Made by a program: the position numbers and the translations under genes | DNA from: Steroidobacteraceae bacterium | Lineage (GTDB): Bacteria; Pseudomonadota; Gammaproteobacteria; Steroidobacterales; Steroidobacteraceae | Direction: 5' to 3' | Assembly (NCBI GenBank): GCA_029266835.1 | Contig: JAQSWD010000065.1 | Coordinates: 1-54,654 of the forward strand | DNA length: 54,654 nucleotides | Notes under the pieces: model-generated | What the model saw: the letters and a program-made list of their open reading frames with translations, nothing else | What the model was told of the DNA's origin: nothing | Database searches by the model: none | Shown here: piece after piece, positions 25,087 through 36,195 of the stretch | How positions within the stretch are numbered: position 1 is the first letter of the stretch | Layout: each line of letters starts with the position of its first letter

Positions 25087-27465
25087 ATGTCGATTCTCGG
25101 GCTGATCTGCGTGCTGCTCGCACTGGTCGCGACGCTGCTCTTCGTGCTGTACTTGTTTCAGCGGCGCGATCTGCGGGCGATCTCCGAATTGTCGCTCACG
25201 GTCCAGCGGGCTGTCAGCGGGGAGCGGCTGCCGCAACGCATCGAGATGGAGCCGGGTCACGAGAGCCAGCTCGACGTGCAGGCGCTCGGCGTCTCGGTGA
25301 ATCAGCTGTTGTTGCGCGCCGCCCGCACGACCGGCCGCGAACGCGCGGGCCCCAAGCTGTTCACCGAACTGGGTGAACGCGTGCACGAAGCGGTGCTGGT
25401 GCATCGCGACGTGATCCTGTACGCGAACAGCCAGTTCGCAAGTTTCGTCGGCGCCGACCGCGTCGACCTCATCGACCGCAAGCTCGCCGACCTGGTCGCG
25501 CCCGAATACGCCGACCTGGTGGCCGAAAACCTGCGCCGCCGCCTGGCCGGCGCGCATGGTGCCGAACGCTTCGAAGTCGAAATGGTCGGACTCCAGGGCC
25601 AGGTGAGCCTGCTCGAACTAACTACCGCGGTGATCGATTTCGAGGGCGCGCCGGCCCTGCTGGTGACCGGTGTCGAGGTGATCCCGACCAAGAAACTGCG
25701 CGCGCTCGCCACCGGCAAGATCGACGAGAAGGATGCCGCCAGGCGCGCCGCGCTGGTGGCGCCGCCGTTGCCCGCGCCACCGCCGGCGCGGCCGCCGCTG
25801 CAGGTATTCGCGATGCAGTCGCTGGCCGAAGCCGTCGTCACCACGGATGTCGACGGGCGGCTGGTCTACCTGAATCCGGCCGCGGAAAGACTGCTGGGCG
25901 TGGACAAGAACCAGGTCGCCGGGTCCCCGCTTGAAGAAGTCATCGGCCTGGTCGACCAGAACGACCGCAAGCTGCTCGCCGACCCGGTGCGCGAAGCGGT
26001 TGCCGGCGCTGCCAATCCACATGCGTTGAGCCGTCGCGCGGTGCTCATCGGCAAGGCCTCGGGGGAGGAGCGCGCCATTGAACTTGCCGCGTCACCGCTG
26101 CGGGATGATGCCGGCGAGCTCGCTGGCGCGGTGATCCTGCTGCACGACGTGACCGAACTGCGCGGCCTGCATCGCCAGATGTCGTACCAGGCCACGCACG
26201 ATGCGCTCACCGGCCTCGTGAACCGGCGCGAGTTCGAACGCCGCCTGGCCGAGGCGGCCGAGTCGGCGCATCGCGGCGAAGCCTCGCACATGTTGTGCTA
26301 CCTCGACCTCGATCGCTTCAAGCTGGTGAACGACACCAGCGGTCATCTCGCCGGCGATTCGATGCTCAGGGAAGCCGCCAAGTTGCTGCGCGAAGCGGTG
26401 CGCGACTCCGACACCGTCGCGCGCCTGGGTGGCGACGAGTTCGGCATGTTGCTGGTGGGTTGCCCGCTCGACAAGGCGCGGCAGATCGCCGACGACGTGT
26501 GCCGCTCCATCGCCGGCTATCGTTTCGTCTGGCACGACCGTGTGTTCAACATCGGTGTATCCATCGGACTCATCGAAATCGGACGCGAGTCGGGCTCGGT
26601 GGAGCAACTGCTCGCGGCCGCTGATTCCGCCTGCTACGTGGCGAAGAAGGAAGGCGCCGGCCGCGTGTCCGTCTACTCGGCGCGAGATGAAGCGCTGGCG
26701 CGCAGCACGGGCGAGATCCAGTGGCTGCAGCGGCTGCAATCCGCACTCAAGGAAGAACGTTTCACGCTTTACTACCAGCCCATCGTTTCGGCCAATGGCG
26801 CGGATGTCGACGGGCCCTCCATGGAAGTGCTGCTGCGCATGCTCGACGAAAGCGGCAATGAAATCGCGCCCGGCGATTTCGTCGTCGCGGCCGAACGTTA
26901 CCGCCTGATGGCGTCGGTCGATCGCTGGGTGGTTCACACGACGCTCGGCGCATTGGCCCGAAACGCATTCCAGCTTGCGCGCGAACGCAGCGTGGCCATC
27001 AACATCAGCGGCCAGACCCTGGGCGATCCGCTGTTCCTCGAGTTCGTGGTCGAGTGCCTCGACCAGACCGGTGTGCATCCCGACCAGGTGTGCTTCGAGC
27101 TCGCGGAGAGCGCGGTGGTCGGCAACCTCGAGCAGGCGCGGCGTTTCGTCGGCGTGCTGCATGGCATGGGATGCAAATTCACCATCGACGATTTCGGATC
27201 CGGAGTCGGCTCGTTCTCGAGCCTCAAGTCGCTGCCGCTGGATTACCTGAAGCTGGACGGTTCTTTTACGCGCAATCTGGCGCGCGATTCGGTCAGTCAG
27301 ACCATGGTCGCGGCCATGATCAAGCTGGCGCGTTCGCTCAACTTCAAGATCATCGCCGAGCAGGTGGAAGACAGCGCCGCGCTCGATGCCGCCCGCAAGA
27401 TAGGCGTGGACTACGTGCAGGGATTCGTGATCGCAAGGCCGGCGAAGCTGGCCCTTGCCGCATAA
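25087..27465 (+). CDS. membrane-anchored PAS-PAS-GGDEF-EAL cyclic di-GMP protein
   Basis: 792 residues. One N-terminal transmembrane helix (residues 4-23), a PAS-like region at about 100-200, a Pro-rich linker, a second PAS at about 235-360, GGDEF at about 370-525 and EAL at about 540-790. The cyclase motif is intact (LGGDEFG, 447-453). The EAL domain has EVLLR (E580) in the EAL position and keeps NISGQ, ELAES, DDFGSG and VQGF; AEQVE replaces the usual AEGVE. Both synthesis and breakdown of c-di-GMP are possible; net direction cannot be told from sequence. It stands alone, with a 216-bp spacer upstream. Confidence 0.92.
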   Translation: MSILGLICVLLALVATLLFVLYLFQRRDLRAISELSLTVQRAVSGERLPQRIEMEPGHESQLDVQALGVSVNQLLLRAARTTGRERAGPKLFTELGERVHEAVLVHRDVILYANSQFASFVGADRVDLIDRKLADLVAPEYADLVAENLRRRLAGAHGAERFEVEMVGLQGQVSLLELTTAVIDFEGAPALLVTGVEVIPTKKLRALATGKIDEKDAARRAALVAPPLPAPPPARPPLQVFAMQSLAEAVVTTDVDGRLVYLNPAAERLLGVDKNQVAGSPLEEVIGLVDQNDRKLLADPVREAVAGAANPHALSRRAVLIGKASGEERAIELAASPLRDDAGELAGAVILLHDVTELRGLHRQMSYQATHDALTGLVNRREFERRLAEAAESAHRGEASHMLCYLDLDRFKLVNDTSGHLAGDSMLREAAKLLREAVRDSDTVARLGGDEFGMLLVGCPLDKARQIADDVCRSIAGYRFVWHDRVFNIGVSIGLIEIGRESGSVEQLLAAADSACYVAKKEGAGRVSVYSARDEALARSTGEIQWLQRLQSALKEERFTLYYQPIVSANGADVDGPSMEVLLRMLDESGNEIAPGDFVVAAERYRLMASVDRWVVHTTLGALARNAFQLARERSVAINISGQTLGDPLFLEFVVECLDQTGVHPDQVCFELAESAVVGNLEQARRFVGVLHGMGCKFTIDDFGSGVGSFSSLKSLPLDYLKLDGSFTRNLARDSVSQTMVAAMIKLARSLNFKIIAEQVEDSAALDAARKIGVDYVQGFVIARPAKLALAA

Positions 27466-27743
27466 TGGGGAAGACATGACCACCGCACTCAACCATGGCG
27501 CCGCGCCCTGCAGGTTTCGCGGCGAACATCCCACCTGCTCACGCCCCGCGTCGCGCCGGCCGCTGATTTCGGGCGTGGCGCGCTACCGCTCGGGCGCCCT
27601 GTGCGCCGCCACCACGCGTGGATTGCGCGCCAGCAGCCGCCCGCGATTGCGCGATACTCGCGCACGCCGGCCGGCGTCGAAGACGGCGCCGAGGCGAACT
27701 TCCTGACGCACACACGCACGCGGGCGGCGGCATCGAGGCATTC

Positions 27744-28148
27744 ATGAAGAAGACCTACCACGGCAGCTGCCACTGCGGCGCCGTCAAGTTCGAGGCCGAT
27801 ATCGACTTCTCGCAGGGCACCAACAAGTGCAACTGCTCCATCTGCACCAAGACGCGCAACTGGAACGTCATCGTCAAGCCCGAGGATTTCCGCCTGGTCT
27901 CGGGTGAAGACGCGGTGTCCGACTACCAGTTCGGTTCGATGCAGGGACATCATCTGTTCTGCAAGACTTGCGGCGTCCGCAGCTTCGAACGCGGCTACGT
28001 CGAACAGATCGGCGGTCACTACGTGTCCATCAAGGTGGCCAGCCTCGATGACGTGGAGCCGGCCGAACTCATCGACTCGCCAGTGCGGCACGCCAATGGT
28101 CGCGACAACGCCTGGTGGGAAGCGCCGAAGGAAACGCGGCACCTTTGA
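27744..28148 (+). CDS. GFA (glutathione-dependent formaldehyde-activating-like) family protein
   Basis: 134 residues with the zinc-site pattern of the CENP-V/GFA fold: SCHCGAVKFEA, CNCSICTKTRN and FCKTCGVRSF. The founding member speeds glutathione-formaldehyde adduct formation; most relatives are uncharacterised. The ATG at 27744 has GAGG upstream and starts immediately before the fold; longer reading frames upstream are Arg-rich and look non-coding. A VOC-domain gene follows 33 bp later on the same strand, perhaps a small detoxification pair (inference). Confidence 0.9.
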   Translation: MKKTYHGSCHCGAVKFEADIDFSQGTNKCNCSICTKTRNWNVIVKPEDFRLVSGEDAVSDYQFGSMQGHHLFCKTCGVRSFERGYVEQIGGHYVSIKVASLDDVEPAELIDSPVRHANGRDNAWWEAPKETRHL

Positions 28149-28181
28149 CAGCCCCCTGGCCACGGGCATAGCGTCATCGCC

Positions 28182-28568
28182 ATGAAACGCGTGACCGGCA
28201 TCGGCGGCATCTTCATCAAGTCCAGTGATCCTCAGCGTTTGCGCGAGTGGTATCGCAAGCACCTGGGCATCGACTTCGAGGAATGGGGCGGGTACGCCTT
28301 CCGATGGAAGTCCGGCGACAATGTCGCCGGCGTCGGCACGACGGTGTGGACGATCTTCGACGGCGCTTCCAGCTACTTCGCCCCGAGCAACGCGCCGTTC
28401 ATGGTCAACTACCGCGTCGCCGACCTGCGCGCGCTCGTGGAAACGTTGCGCGCGGAAGGTTGCCAGGTCATGGACAAGATCGACGAATCGGAATACGGAA
28501 AGTTCGGCTGGGTGGTGGATCCGGATGGCAACAAGTTGGAGCTGTGGGAGCCGCCCGAAGGGCAGTGA
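28182..28568 (+). CDS. VOC (glyoxalase/bleomycin-resistance fold) family protein
   Basis: 128 residues with two beta-alpha-beta-beta-beta modules: ITGIGGIFIKSSDPQRL-type start (GIGGIFIKSSDP), LREWYRKHLGIDF, then FGWVVDPDGNKLELWEP, where the final Glu is a usual metal ligand. Members include glyoxalases, dioxygenases and antibiotic-binding proteins, so no reaction can be assigned. No His is seen at the first metal position, where Gly-Gly-Ile occurs, so metal binding may be partial. Lies directly downstream of the GFA gene. Confidence 0.88.
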   Translation: MKRVTGIGGIFIKSSDPQRLREWYRKHLGIDFEEWGGYAFRWKSGDNVAGVGTTVWTIFDGASSYFAPSNAPFMVNYRVADLRALVETLRAEGCQVMDKIDESEYGKFGWVVDPDGNKLELWEPPEGQ

Positions 28569-28610
28569 GCCGGTGGCCGGCGTGCGATCGCCGGTCGCAG
28601 CGGTTGCGAT

Positions 28611-29405
28611 CTAAGGCTGGTGCCGCAGGCGCGCGATGCCGAGCTTCTTCATGCGATGGCGCAAGGTCGCGGGCTTCATGCCCAGTTTGAGCGCGGCGCC
28701 GGAATTCCCTTCGATGACCCAGCGTGTGGCATTGAGCACGCGCAGGATGTGCTCACGCTGCACGTGATGCAGGCCAGTGGCCACGGTGTCGTCGAGGTCG
28801 ATGGCCGAGCCCAAGGCGGGCGCCTGGTGCCTGCCGCTGGCGGCCGCGGCCACTTCGTCGCGCTCGATGGAATCGAGCTGCGACTTGAGACGTTGTACCT
28901 GGGTGTCGAGCATTGCGCGATCCCGCTCGGCGCGCAGCAGTTGCAACTCGGTGGTGAGCAGCACCGCGACTATTTCGATGATGCAATGCTGGTGCTCGGT
29001 GATGGCCAGCGTGGAGTCCGAGCGCGCGCAGACGAAGCCGATCACGCGGCCGTCACTCGCATGAAGCGCCAGCCCGAAGTAGCCGGATTCCGCCACGACC
29101 GCGGCGGCGTCCGCCTCCGGACCGGGTTCGGCGCCGGGTTCTTCGCGTTGCGGGTCCTCGCGCACCAGCGCCTCGCACGGCGTGCCGGCCAGCGGAAAAG
29201 TGTAGTTAGGCTGCGCCGCGCCGCGCTGGCTGACGCCCAGCGTCCGGGCGTGTAGTTCGTCGGCGACTTCGCCAATGAGCACTTCGTCGGCATGCAGCAT
29301 CGCCGCCAGGTATTGCGCCATGGCCGGGAACAACCCCGCGCCCTGCGTCGTGGTGACGCGCACGGCGAGACCACGCAGGTCATTGTTTGATCCGGCCTCT
29401 CCCAT
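28611..29405 (-). CDS. GAF-domain regulator with Fis-type helix-turn-helix and no AAA+ domain
   Basis: 264 residues from ATG 29405. A GAF-like sensor covers about residues 10-170, followed by a coiled stretch (RAERDRAMLDTQVQRLKSQL) and a C-terminal Fis-type HTH: HVQREHILRVLNATRWVIEG then AALKLGMKPATLRHRMKKLG. That C-terminus is the DNA-binding module of sigma-54 activators of the FhlA/NtrC class, but the ATPase module between is absent, so it cannot remodel sigma-54 polymerase. It probably acts as a simple repressor or activator. The ligand is unknown; the nearby DoxX, VOC and GFA genes are possible targets. Confidence 0.83.
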   Translation of the reverse strand: MGEAGSNNDLRGLAVRVTTTQGAGLFPAMAQYLAAMLHADEVLIGEVADELHARTLGVSQRGAAQPNYTFPLAGTPCEALVREDPQREEPGAEPGPEADAAAVVAESGYFGLALHASDGRVIGFVCARSDSTLAITEHQHCIIEIVAVLLTTELQLLRAERDRAMLDTQVQRLKSQLDSIERDEVAAAASGRHQAPALGSAIDLDDTVATGLHHVQREHILRVLNATRWVIEGNSGAALKLGMKPATLRHRMKKLGIARLRHQP

Positions 29406-29484
29406 GGCGCCGAGTATAGGCGAGCGCTGACCCGGCGCAGCAACGGCGGCGCACGCACCGGGATAGCGCAAACAATTCAGTTAG

Positions 29485-29958
29485 TTAGCGGGTGCTGGTT
29501 CCTAACCAGCCTGCGCGCCGTTCGAGCGCATGATCCGCCGAGAATCGGCCGGCGCCGCAGGCCGCGATCACCAGCAGCATGAAACCCCAGAGCAGGTGCT
29601 GAGCCAGCGCGGCCTCGAACCCTTCCTGGCCGAGCACGTGCCAGTACGAGACCACCGCCATGAGGTTCACGGCAAGCAGTCCGAGGGCGGCCAGGCGCGA
29701 AAGCAGGCCGAGGATCAGCAGCATGGGGAAGAGCAGCTCTCCAGAGGTTCCTGCGATGGCGGCCAGCGTCGGAGACAGCAGGGGCACCTGATACTCGCTA
29801 CGGAACAGTTCCAACGTGACGTCCCAGTGGGTTGCCTTGAGCCAGCCCGCCTTGAGGAACTGCCAGCTCACCCAGAACCGGGTGCCGAGCAGCAGCGGCG
29901 AACGGAGCTGATCGAGACCCCGGCCAAAATCTGCGTGAATCTTGATTACGTCCAACAT
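29485..29958 (-). CDS. DoxX family membrane protein
   Basis: 157 residues with four predicted membrane helices, a DoxX/SURF4-like arrangement: LLLGTRFWVSWQFLKAGWLK opens the domain, followed by GTSGELLFPMLLILGLLSRL and a last helix LLWGFMLLVIAACGAGRF. DoxX proteins are found in redox stress and thiosulfate oxidation contexts, but this family is broad. The ATG at 29958 has GGAG just upstream; the longer open frame upstream is Arg-rich and lies in the divergent intergenic region. Confidence 0.85.
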   Translation of the reverse strand: MLDVIKIHADFGRGLDQLRSPLLLGTRFWVSWQFLKAGWLKATHWDVTLELFRSEYQVPLLSPTLAAIAGTSGELLFPMLLILGLLSRLAALGLLAVNLMAVVSYWHVLGQEGFEAALAQHLLWGFMLLVIAACGAGRFSADHALERRAGWLGTSTR

Positions 29959-30215
29959 TTTCTCCGGACTCCAAAAAAAGCTGTCGATGGCGCGTTCGCA
30001 ACGTGGCAGGGGTTCCGCCGGATTCCGCTCAATCAAACACTTAAGCCTTTGCCTGCGTGCGCGAACCACGCGGTGTGGGTTGATTGCGACGGTGCCGCGA
30101 TTTTCGGCGATCGTGCATGTCAGAGGAGACCGGTGCTTGCTGCGCGAAATTGCAGGGACGATCGCAACAATTTCGGGTAGTTTCGGCCGCAATGACGACC
30201 GGGGAGGCGAAAGAG

Positions 30216-30572
30216 ATGCAGCTTTCGCAGATGTGGCGTGAACATCTGCAGGCGGGCCGTCCGCCTGGGATTCTGGGGATGAAGATCGCCGGCACCGCCG
30301 CTTCGGCGCTGGATGCCGAAATCACCGCCTGCGTCAGCGCCTGCGTGACGCATCAGCTCAAGATGGATTCCCGCATCGAGCGCCGTTTGCACGACATCGC
30401 GCATGCGCTCGAGGACGCCCAGGGACAGAGCACCCCTGAAGTGGCCGAGTACTGCACCCGGCTCAATCGCCTGGTGAGCGCGGTGCTGGTGAATGCCGAA
30501 CCCGCGCCGAACACGGAAAACGGTTCGGAGCCGGCTCAGCAACCCGTCAGGCCACGCGTCCGGCGTCGTTAG
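30216..30572 (+). CDS. small protein of unknown function
   Basis: 118 residues; I recognise no family. The ATG at 30216 has an excellent GGGGAGG site 8 bases upstream; an ATG at 30192 would add 8 residues. The middle (about 25-85) is helical with two Cys in ACVSACVTH, and the C-terminus is disordered and ends PRVRRR. No signal peptide or membrane helix. It is divergent from the DoxX gene across a 257-bp spacer, and its TAG stop overlaps the msrB stop on the other strand. Confidence 0.65.
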   Translation: MQLSQMWREHLQAGRPPGILGMKIAGTAASALDAEITACVSACVTHQLKMDSRIERRLHDIAHALEDAQGQSTPEVAEYCTRLNRLVSAVLVNAEPAPNTENGSEPAQQPVRPRVRRR

Positions 30573-30973
30573 GCGCCGGGCTCGAACTTCAACGACACGC
30601 CATTCATGCAGTAGCGCTGCCCGGTTGGCGCGGGGCCGTCATTGAATACATGGCCAAGGTGGCCGCCGCAGTTCGCGCAATGTACTTCCACGCGCGTCAT
30701 GCCGTGGGTCTGGTCCGTGGTGGTGGCCACGGCCCCCGGCAGCGGGCGAAAGAAGCTAGGCCAGCCTGACCCACTCTCATACTTGGTGCCGGACTCGAAC
30801 AACGCGTGACCGCAGGCGGCGCAGTTGTAGTGCCCGGTGCGCTTCTCGTAGTTCAGCGGACTGGTGCCGGCGCGCTCGGTGCCGTGTTCGCGCAGCACGC
30901 GGAACTGGTCGGCGGACAACAGGGAGCGCCACTCGGTCTCGGACTTCTCGACAGGGAAACTCTCGTTCGCCAT
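30569..30973 (-). CDS. msrB: peptide-methionine (R)-S-oxide reductase
   Basis: 134 residues, cytoplasmic. MsrB reduces the R-epimer of methionine sulfoxide in proteins using thioredoxin. The two zinc-binding CxxC pairs are CAACGH and CANCGGHLGH; the catalytic Cys is in RYCMNGVSLKF. GSGWPSF and HVFNDGP complete the family signature. ATG 30973 has AGGAG 6 bases upstream. It lies downstream of hppA on the same strand but is separated by a strong terminator, so it should have its own promoter. Confidence 0.96.
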   Translation of the reverse strand: MANESFPVEKSETEWRSLLSADQFRVLREHGTERAGTSPLNYEKRTGHYNCAACGHALFESGTKYESGSGWPSFFRPLPGAVATTTDQTHGMTRVEVHCANCGGHLGHVFNDGPAPTGQRYCMNGVSLKFEPGA

Positions 30974-31050
30974 TCGGTACTCCTGCGGGTTCGTGCGGTG
31001 GACCGGATAACTGGGGGCGATATTTCCGGCCACCAGCAGCTACCGCAAGC

Positions 31051-31081
31051 AAAAAGGGGATGCGGCTCGCGCCGCATCCCC
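31051..31081 (-). terminator. intrinsic terminator for hppA
   Basis: Arms 31056-31066 and 31071-31081 form a perfect 11-bp GC-rich stem with a 4-base loop. On the minus strand five T follow. It begins 18 bases past the hppA stop and separates hppA from msrB. Confidence 0.9.
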
Positions 31082-31099
31082 TCGGTCAGTGCGTCCCCG

Positions 31100-33169
<2,070 letters not shown>

Positions 33170-33249
33170 GCGGAACTCCTGTCGGAAATCAGCTACTTAG
33201 TTGTTGTAAGGAGTGCTTTACCTGGGCCCGGCACCCCGAGAGGGCGCGC

Positions 33250-33278
33250 ACTATAACAATGGGCCCTGTCCCGGCCAA
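33250..33278 (-). promoter_or_regulatory. sigma-70-type promoter for hppA
   Basis: On the minus strand TTGGCC (33278-33273) and TATAGT (33255-33250) are 17 bases apart, 4 of 6 and 5 of 6 to consensus. Transcription would start about 75 bases before the hppA ATG and lies just past the stop of the small upstream gene. Confidence 0.65.
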
Positions 33279-33302
33279 CCCGAAAGAGGACATGACAACG
33301 TA

Positions 33303-33515
33303 TCAGGACCCGGGTTTGCGGGCGCCCAGGCGCGCCAGCATGGCCGACAGGTCTTCGGGACTGATGTAGAAGTGCTCGCACACCCGCCCCCACAGCATGG
33401 CCGTGGGGACATTGCGGCCGCCACGTTCCTTCTGCGTTTCGTGCAACACCCAGAGAACCACGCGCTCCTGGCGCGTGAGCCCGTCGCGCACGTCGGGGAG
33501 AAAGTCGTCGATCAA
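33303..33515 (-). CDS. small conserved-looking protein of unknown function
   Basis: 70 residues from a TTG; no ATG or GTG is available in frame nearby. The sequence (LTRQERVVLWVLHETQKERG and MLWGRVCEHFYISPEDLSAM) looks like a compact helical, winged-helix-like domain and has normal residue composition, unlike the Arg-rich false frames of this GC-rich DNA. I do not recognise the family with certainty. It lies 32 bp after the propeller lipoprotein gene on the same strand and just before the hppA promoter. Confidence 0.6.
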   Translation of the reverse strand: MIDDFLPDVRDGLTRQERVVLWVLHETQKERGGRNVPTAMLWGRVCEHFYISPEDLSAMLARLGARKPGS

Positions 33516-33547
33516 ATCATCTGCACCATGGAAGACAGAGTCGCGCG

Positions 33548-36109
33548 TCAGCGCGGTTCGATGCGCACCGTGGTGCCACTGGTGAAAACCACGTTCGGTC
33601 CTGCCACCGCACCGACGCCAGGAGATCGGCGTGGGGCGGAGCTGTTGAACAGGACGGCCCCCGTAGTAGCGTCCAATATCTGGTTGAGAGAGGCTGCGTA
33701 GAACGAATTGGCGGTCACTGGTTCGATGGCGCCCACCTCTTCAGCAACCGGCAGCGTGGCCAGGACGTTGCCCGTGGTGCTCACTACGTCCACTCGGTCG
33801 AGCACATAGATTCCGAAGCTGAGGCCGCCCTTCATCCGGTTGATCACGGCGCGCGAGTCGTCGAGCCAGCCCGCGAAGCGGCCAGGAAGCGCACCGGACA
33901 ATACGCCGTTCGCATAGAGATTGGTCGTCGGCGAAGAACCGGGGAAAGGCGAACTGGAAGTGGGCTCCACAGGGATTGCCGTGGTGCCGCCATCCGGCGA
34001 GAGAAAGATCTTGAACCCGCCCTGGATTTCCGCGCTCCACAGGGGACCGTTTGCCAGTGTCGTCACCATGCGTTCGTAGGGCTGAGGATCCCCAAAAGCT
34101 GCCGCGCCTTCGTACAGGCTCTGGCCTATCGTGGTAGATGCCCGTGCCACGCTGAAGTCCATGGGGGTGACGCCACTCCCTGGCGTGTACTGCCATTGCT
34201 GGAGGATATTTCCCGTGGTCAGCGAATAGCTGCGTACCCAGAGAGTATTGCCTGCATACCCCCCGCAGCACGAAGCCGGAATCCTGACGTTCAAGGCGAC
34301 GAGTTGATTGCCGGAATCGGCGAGCTGGATTTTTTCGGCGGGGAACGGGAATTCCCGGACCAGCGCGCGCGTCGTGGCGTCGAATACCAGCAGACGCTCA
34401 GCCGAAGTCGCTACCGCGATGTGGCTCGCATCGGCGGCGATGCTTCGCACAAGGCCATAGGAGTAGATTTGAATCGCAGGCCCGGTCGCATCGCCCGCGA
34501 GAATGCTTCCCTGGCCGACGATCCAGTCGGAGTCTGAGTTGAGGGCGATCGCGCTCACCGACCTCTGAATAGTGGAGTGATCGGTACGAGAGGGTATGGC
34601 GCCCGACAGGTCGATGATGGACACATCCTGGGCCGCGTCATGTTGCAGCACCGTGAGGTAGGCACCCTTTACGACGGTGGAGTGAGAATTCGAGAGGGGA
34701 TAAGTGACCGCGGGGGCGGCGCTGCTGCCGACCGAGTACACACGCAGCGAGTTGGTATTTCGGATCCAGAACCAGTTCCCTTGTCCGGTCAGGTCCTGGA
34801 TGCTGTCGAGGCCCGCCAGATCCAGCTGCGCAAGCGCGTTCGAATATACCCAGACCGTATTGCCGACGTTGCTGATGAATTTCGAGCCATCGGTGAACCA
34901 GGAATGGAATGTCCCCTGATGCGTGGCGCTCAGCGTGGAAGCGCCTGAAGGCACGGCGATGCGCTCGATGACGTTGGCGGCGGCCGCCGTATTGCCGAGA
35001 CGGAGTTCGCCCGGTGCGGCGAACGGCTTCGACGACAGATAGTCGTTCGTCTTGGTGGCGAGCAAGGCACCTGTGCGCGACCAGACCTTGAGCTCGGTAT
35101 CGGACGCGGTGGCGATGTAGCTGCCGTCTGTTGCTAGCGTCCACCAGCGCAGGTTGACCGCCGGAGAAGCGGTGACCACGAATGGAATGATCGCCAGCTC
35201 GCTGCCATCGGAAGCGTCGAGCACGATCAATGAGGTCGGCGTCTCGACCACCGCCGTGTCGTCGGCGAGTGCGATCAGCGAATAGCAGGAAGTCCAGCAC
35301 AATTGCGAGGTCGTGTGACGCACGCCGCTGCGCGTCGTGATGATCTCCCGCGTCTGCCCGTCCCACAGGACGGCACGCCCCGAGCTATCCGTGCTCAACG
35401 CCCGCTGTCCATCATAGGCCACCGCAATGATGCTTTCGGTGTGACCCAGCTCGAGAAGAACTCCATTCTCGATATTGAGCGTGAGGGCGAAGGTATCGGC
35501 GCCGCCGCTGTTGGTGGCCGTCACCGTGTAACCGGATGCCGCCGTGGCGGTGTCGGGGCTGCCGGAAATCACGCCAGTGGTGGCGTCGAGAGTGACGCCT
35601 GCGGGCAGCGCGGGACTGATCGTCCACGTGACGACCGCGCCGCCCGTACTCGCCGGCGTAAGGCTCAACGTCGAGCCGGTGCTCCAGTTGTATTGGCTCT
35701 CCGGGTAACTGATTTCCGGCGCGACGTCGTTGACCGTCAGCGCGACGGTCGTATTGGTGGAGCCCGAAACATTGGTAGCCGTGACCTGGTAGTCGGCCGC
35801 AGCCGAGATTGCCGTGGGTGTGCCGGATATGATTCCGGTGCTCGTATTGATGGCGATGCCGGCGGGCAGCGGGGGATTCACCGAATAAGTAGTGACACTA
35901 CCCGTGACAGTGGGAGACAGCGTCGGCATTGCTGTGCCGCGCGTCAGCGGCGGGGCCGCTGAATAACTCAGCGCCGAGGGGGCAGGCGGAGGCGAAGGGG
36001 GAGGAGGGTCGGAGTCGCCGCCTCCGCCACATCCGGCGAGAGCCCCCCCAATCAGCGTCGCAAGCGCCCAGGTGGCAAATGCAGGGTTTTTGCGGCGGAA
36101 CGGGATCAC
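33548..36109 (-). CDS. large lipoprotein with two Ig-like (He_PIG) domains and a beta-propeller-like region
   Basis: 853 residues from a GTG at 36109 with GGAGAG upstream; an ATG at 36160 would add 17 residues before the signal. The lipobox is LAGC followed by a poly-Gly and Pro-rich linker. Two putative Ig (He_PIG) repeats follow, seen as PPLPAGIAINTSTGIISGTP and PALPAGVTLDATTGVISGSP. From about residue 230 there are repeated blade-like units with WD40/quinoprotein flavour (RALSTDSSGRAVLWDGQT, ELKVWSRTGALLATK). Likely a cell-surface or periplasmic binding protein; no enzymatic residue was recognised. Its composition is richer in Ser/Thr than its neighbours. Confidence 0.82.
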   Translation of the reverse strand: MIPFRRKNPAFATWALATLIGGALAGCGGGGDSDPPPPSPPPAPSALSYSAAPPLTRGTAMPTLSPTVTGSVTTYSVNPPLPAGIAINTSTGIISGTPTAISAAADYQVTATNVSGSTNTTVALTVNDVAPEISYPESQYNWSTGSTLSLTPASTGGAVVTWTISPALPAGVTLDATTGVISGSPDTATAASGYTVTATNSGGADTFALTLNIENGVLLELGHTESIIAVAYDGQRALSTDSSGRAVLWDGQTREIITTRSGVRHTTSQLCWTSCYSLIALADDTAVVETPTSLIVLDASDGSELAIIPFVVTASPAVNLRWWTLATDGSYIATASDTELKVWSRTGALLATKTNDYLSSKPFAAPGELRLGNTAAAANVIERIAVPSGASTLSATHQGTFHSWFTDGSKFISNVGNTVWVYSNALAQLDLAGLDSIQDLTGQGNWFWIRNTNSLRVYSVGSSAAPAVTYPLSNSHSTVVKGAYLTVLQHDAAQDVSIIDLSGAIPSRTDHSTIQRSVSAIALNSDSDWIVGQGSILAGDATGPAIQIYSYGLVRSIAADASHIAVATSAERLLVFDATTRALVREFPFPAEKIQLADSGNQLVALNVRIPASCCGGYAGNTLWVRSYSLTTGNILQQWQYTPGSGVTPMDFSVARASTTIGQSLYEGAAAFGDPQPYERMVTTLANGPLWSAEIQGGFKIFLSPDGGTTAIPVEPTSSSPFPGSSPTTNLYANGVLSGALPGRFAGWLDDSRAVINRMKGGLSFGIYVLDRVDVVSTTGNVLATLPVAEEVGAIEPVTANSFYAASLNQILDATTGAVLFNSSAPRRSPGVGAVAGPNVVFTSGTTVRIEPR

Positions 36110-36195
36110 GGGCTCTCTCCGGGTCGTCAGGCCTGAATGTACCTCTTGCTCCAGCAGCAATTCGATGACAGGTTTTCCACTCGCCCGCCTTGCAA

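Noticed and set aside
26800-26850. EAL domain judged degenerate because the motif reads EVL and a later motif reads AEQVE
   Set aside because: EVL is a known working variant and the other metal and substrate motifs are kept, so loss of activity cannot be claimed.
27455-27706. Possible small gene between the GGDEF/EAL and GFA genes
   Set aside because: Product is Arg/Ala/Ser-rich with no fold signature and no ribosome site; treated as a spacer of about 280 bases.
36110-36160. ATG start at 36160 for the propeller lipoprotein
   Set aside because: It would place 17 polar residues before the signal peptide; the GTG at 36109 has a good ribosome site and a normal lipoprotein signal.
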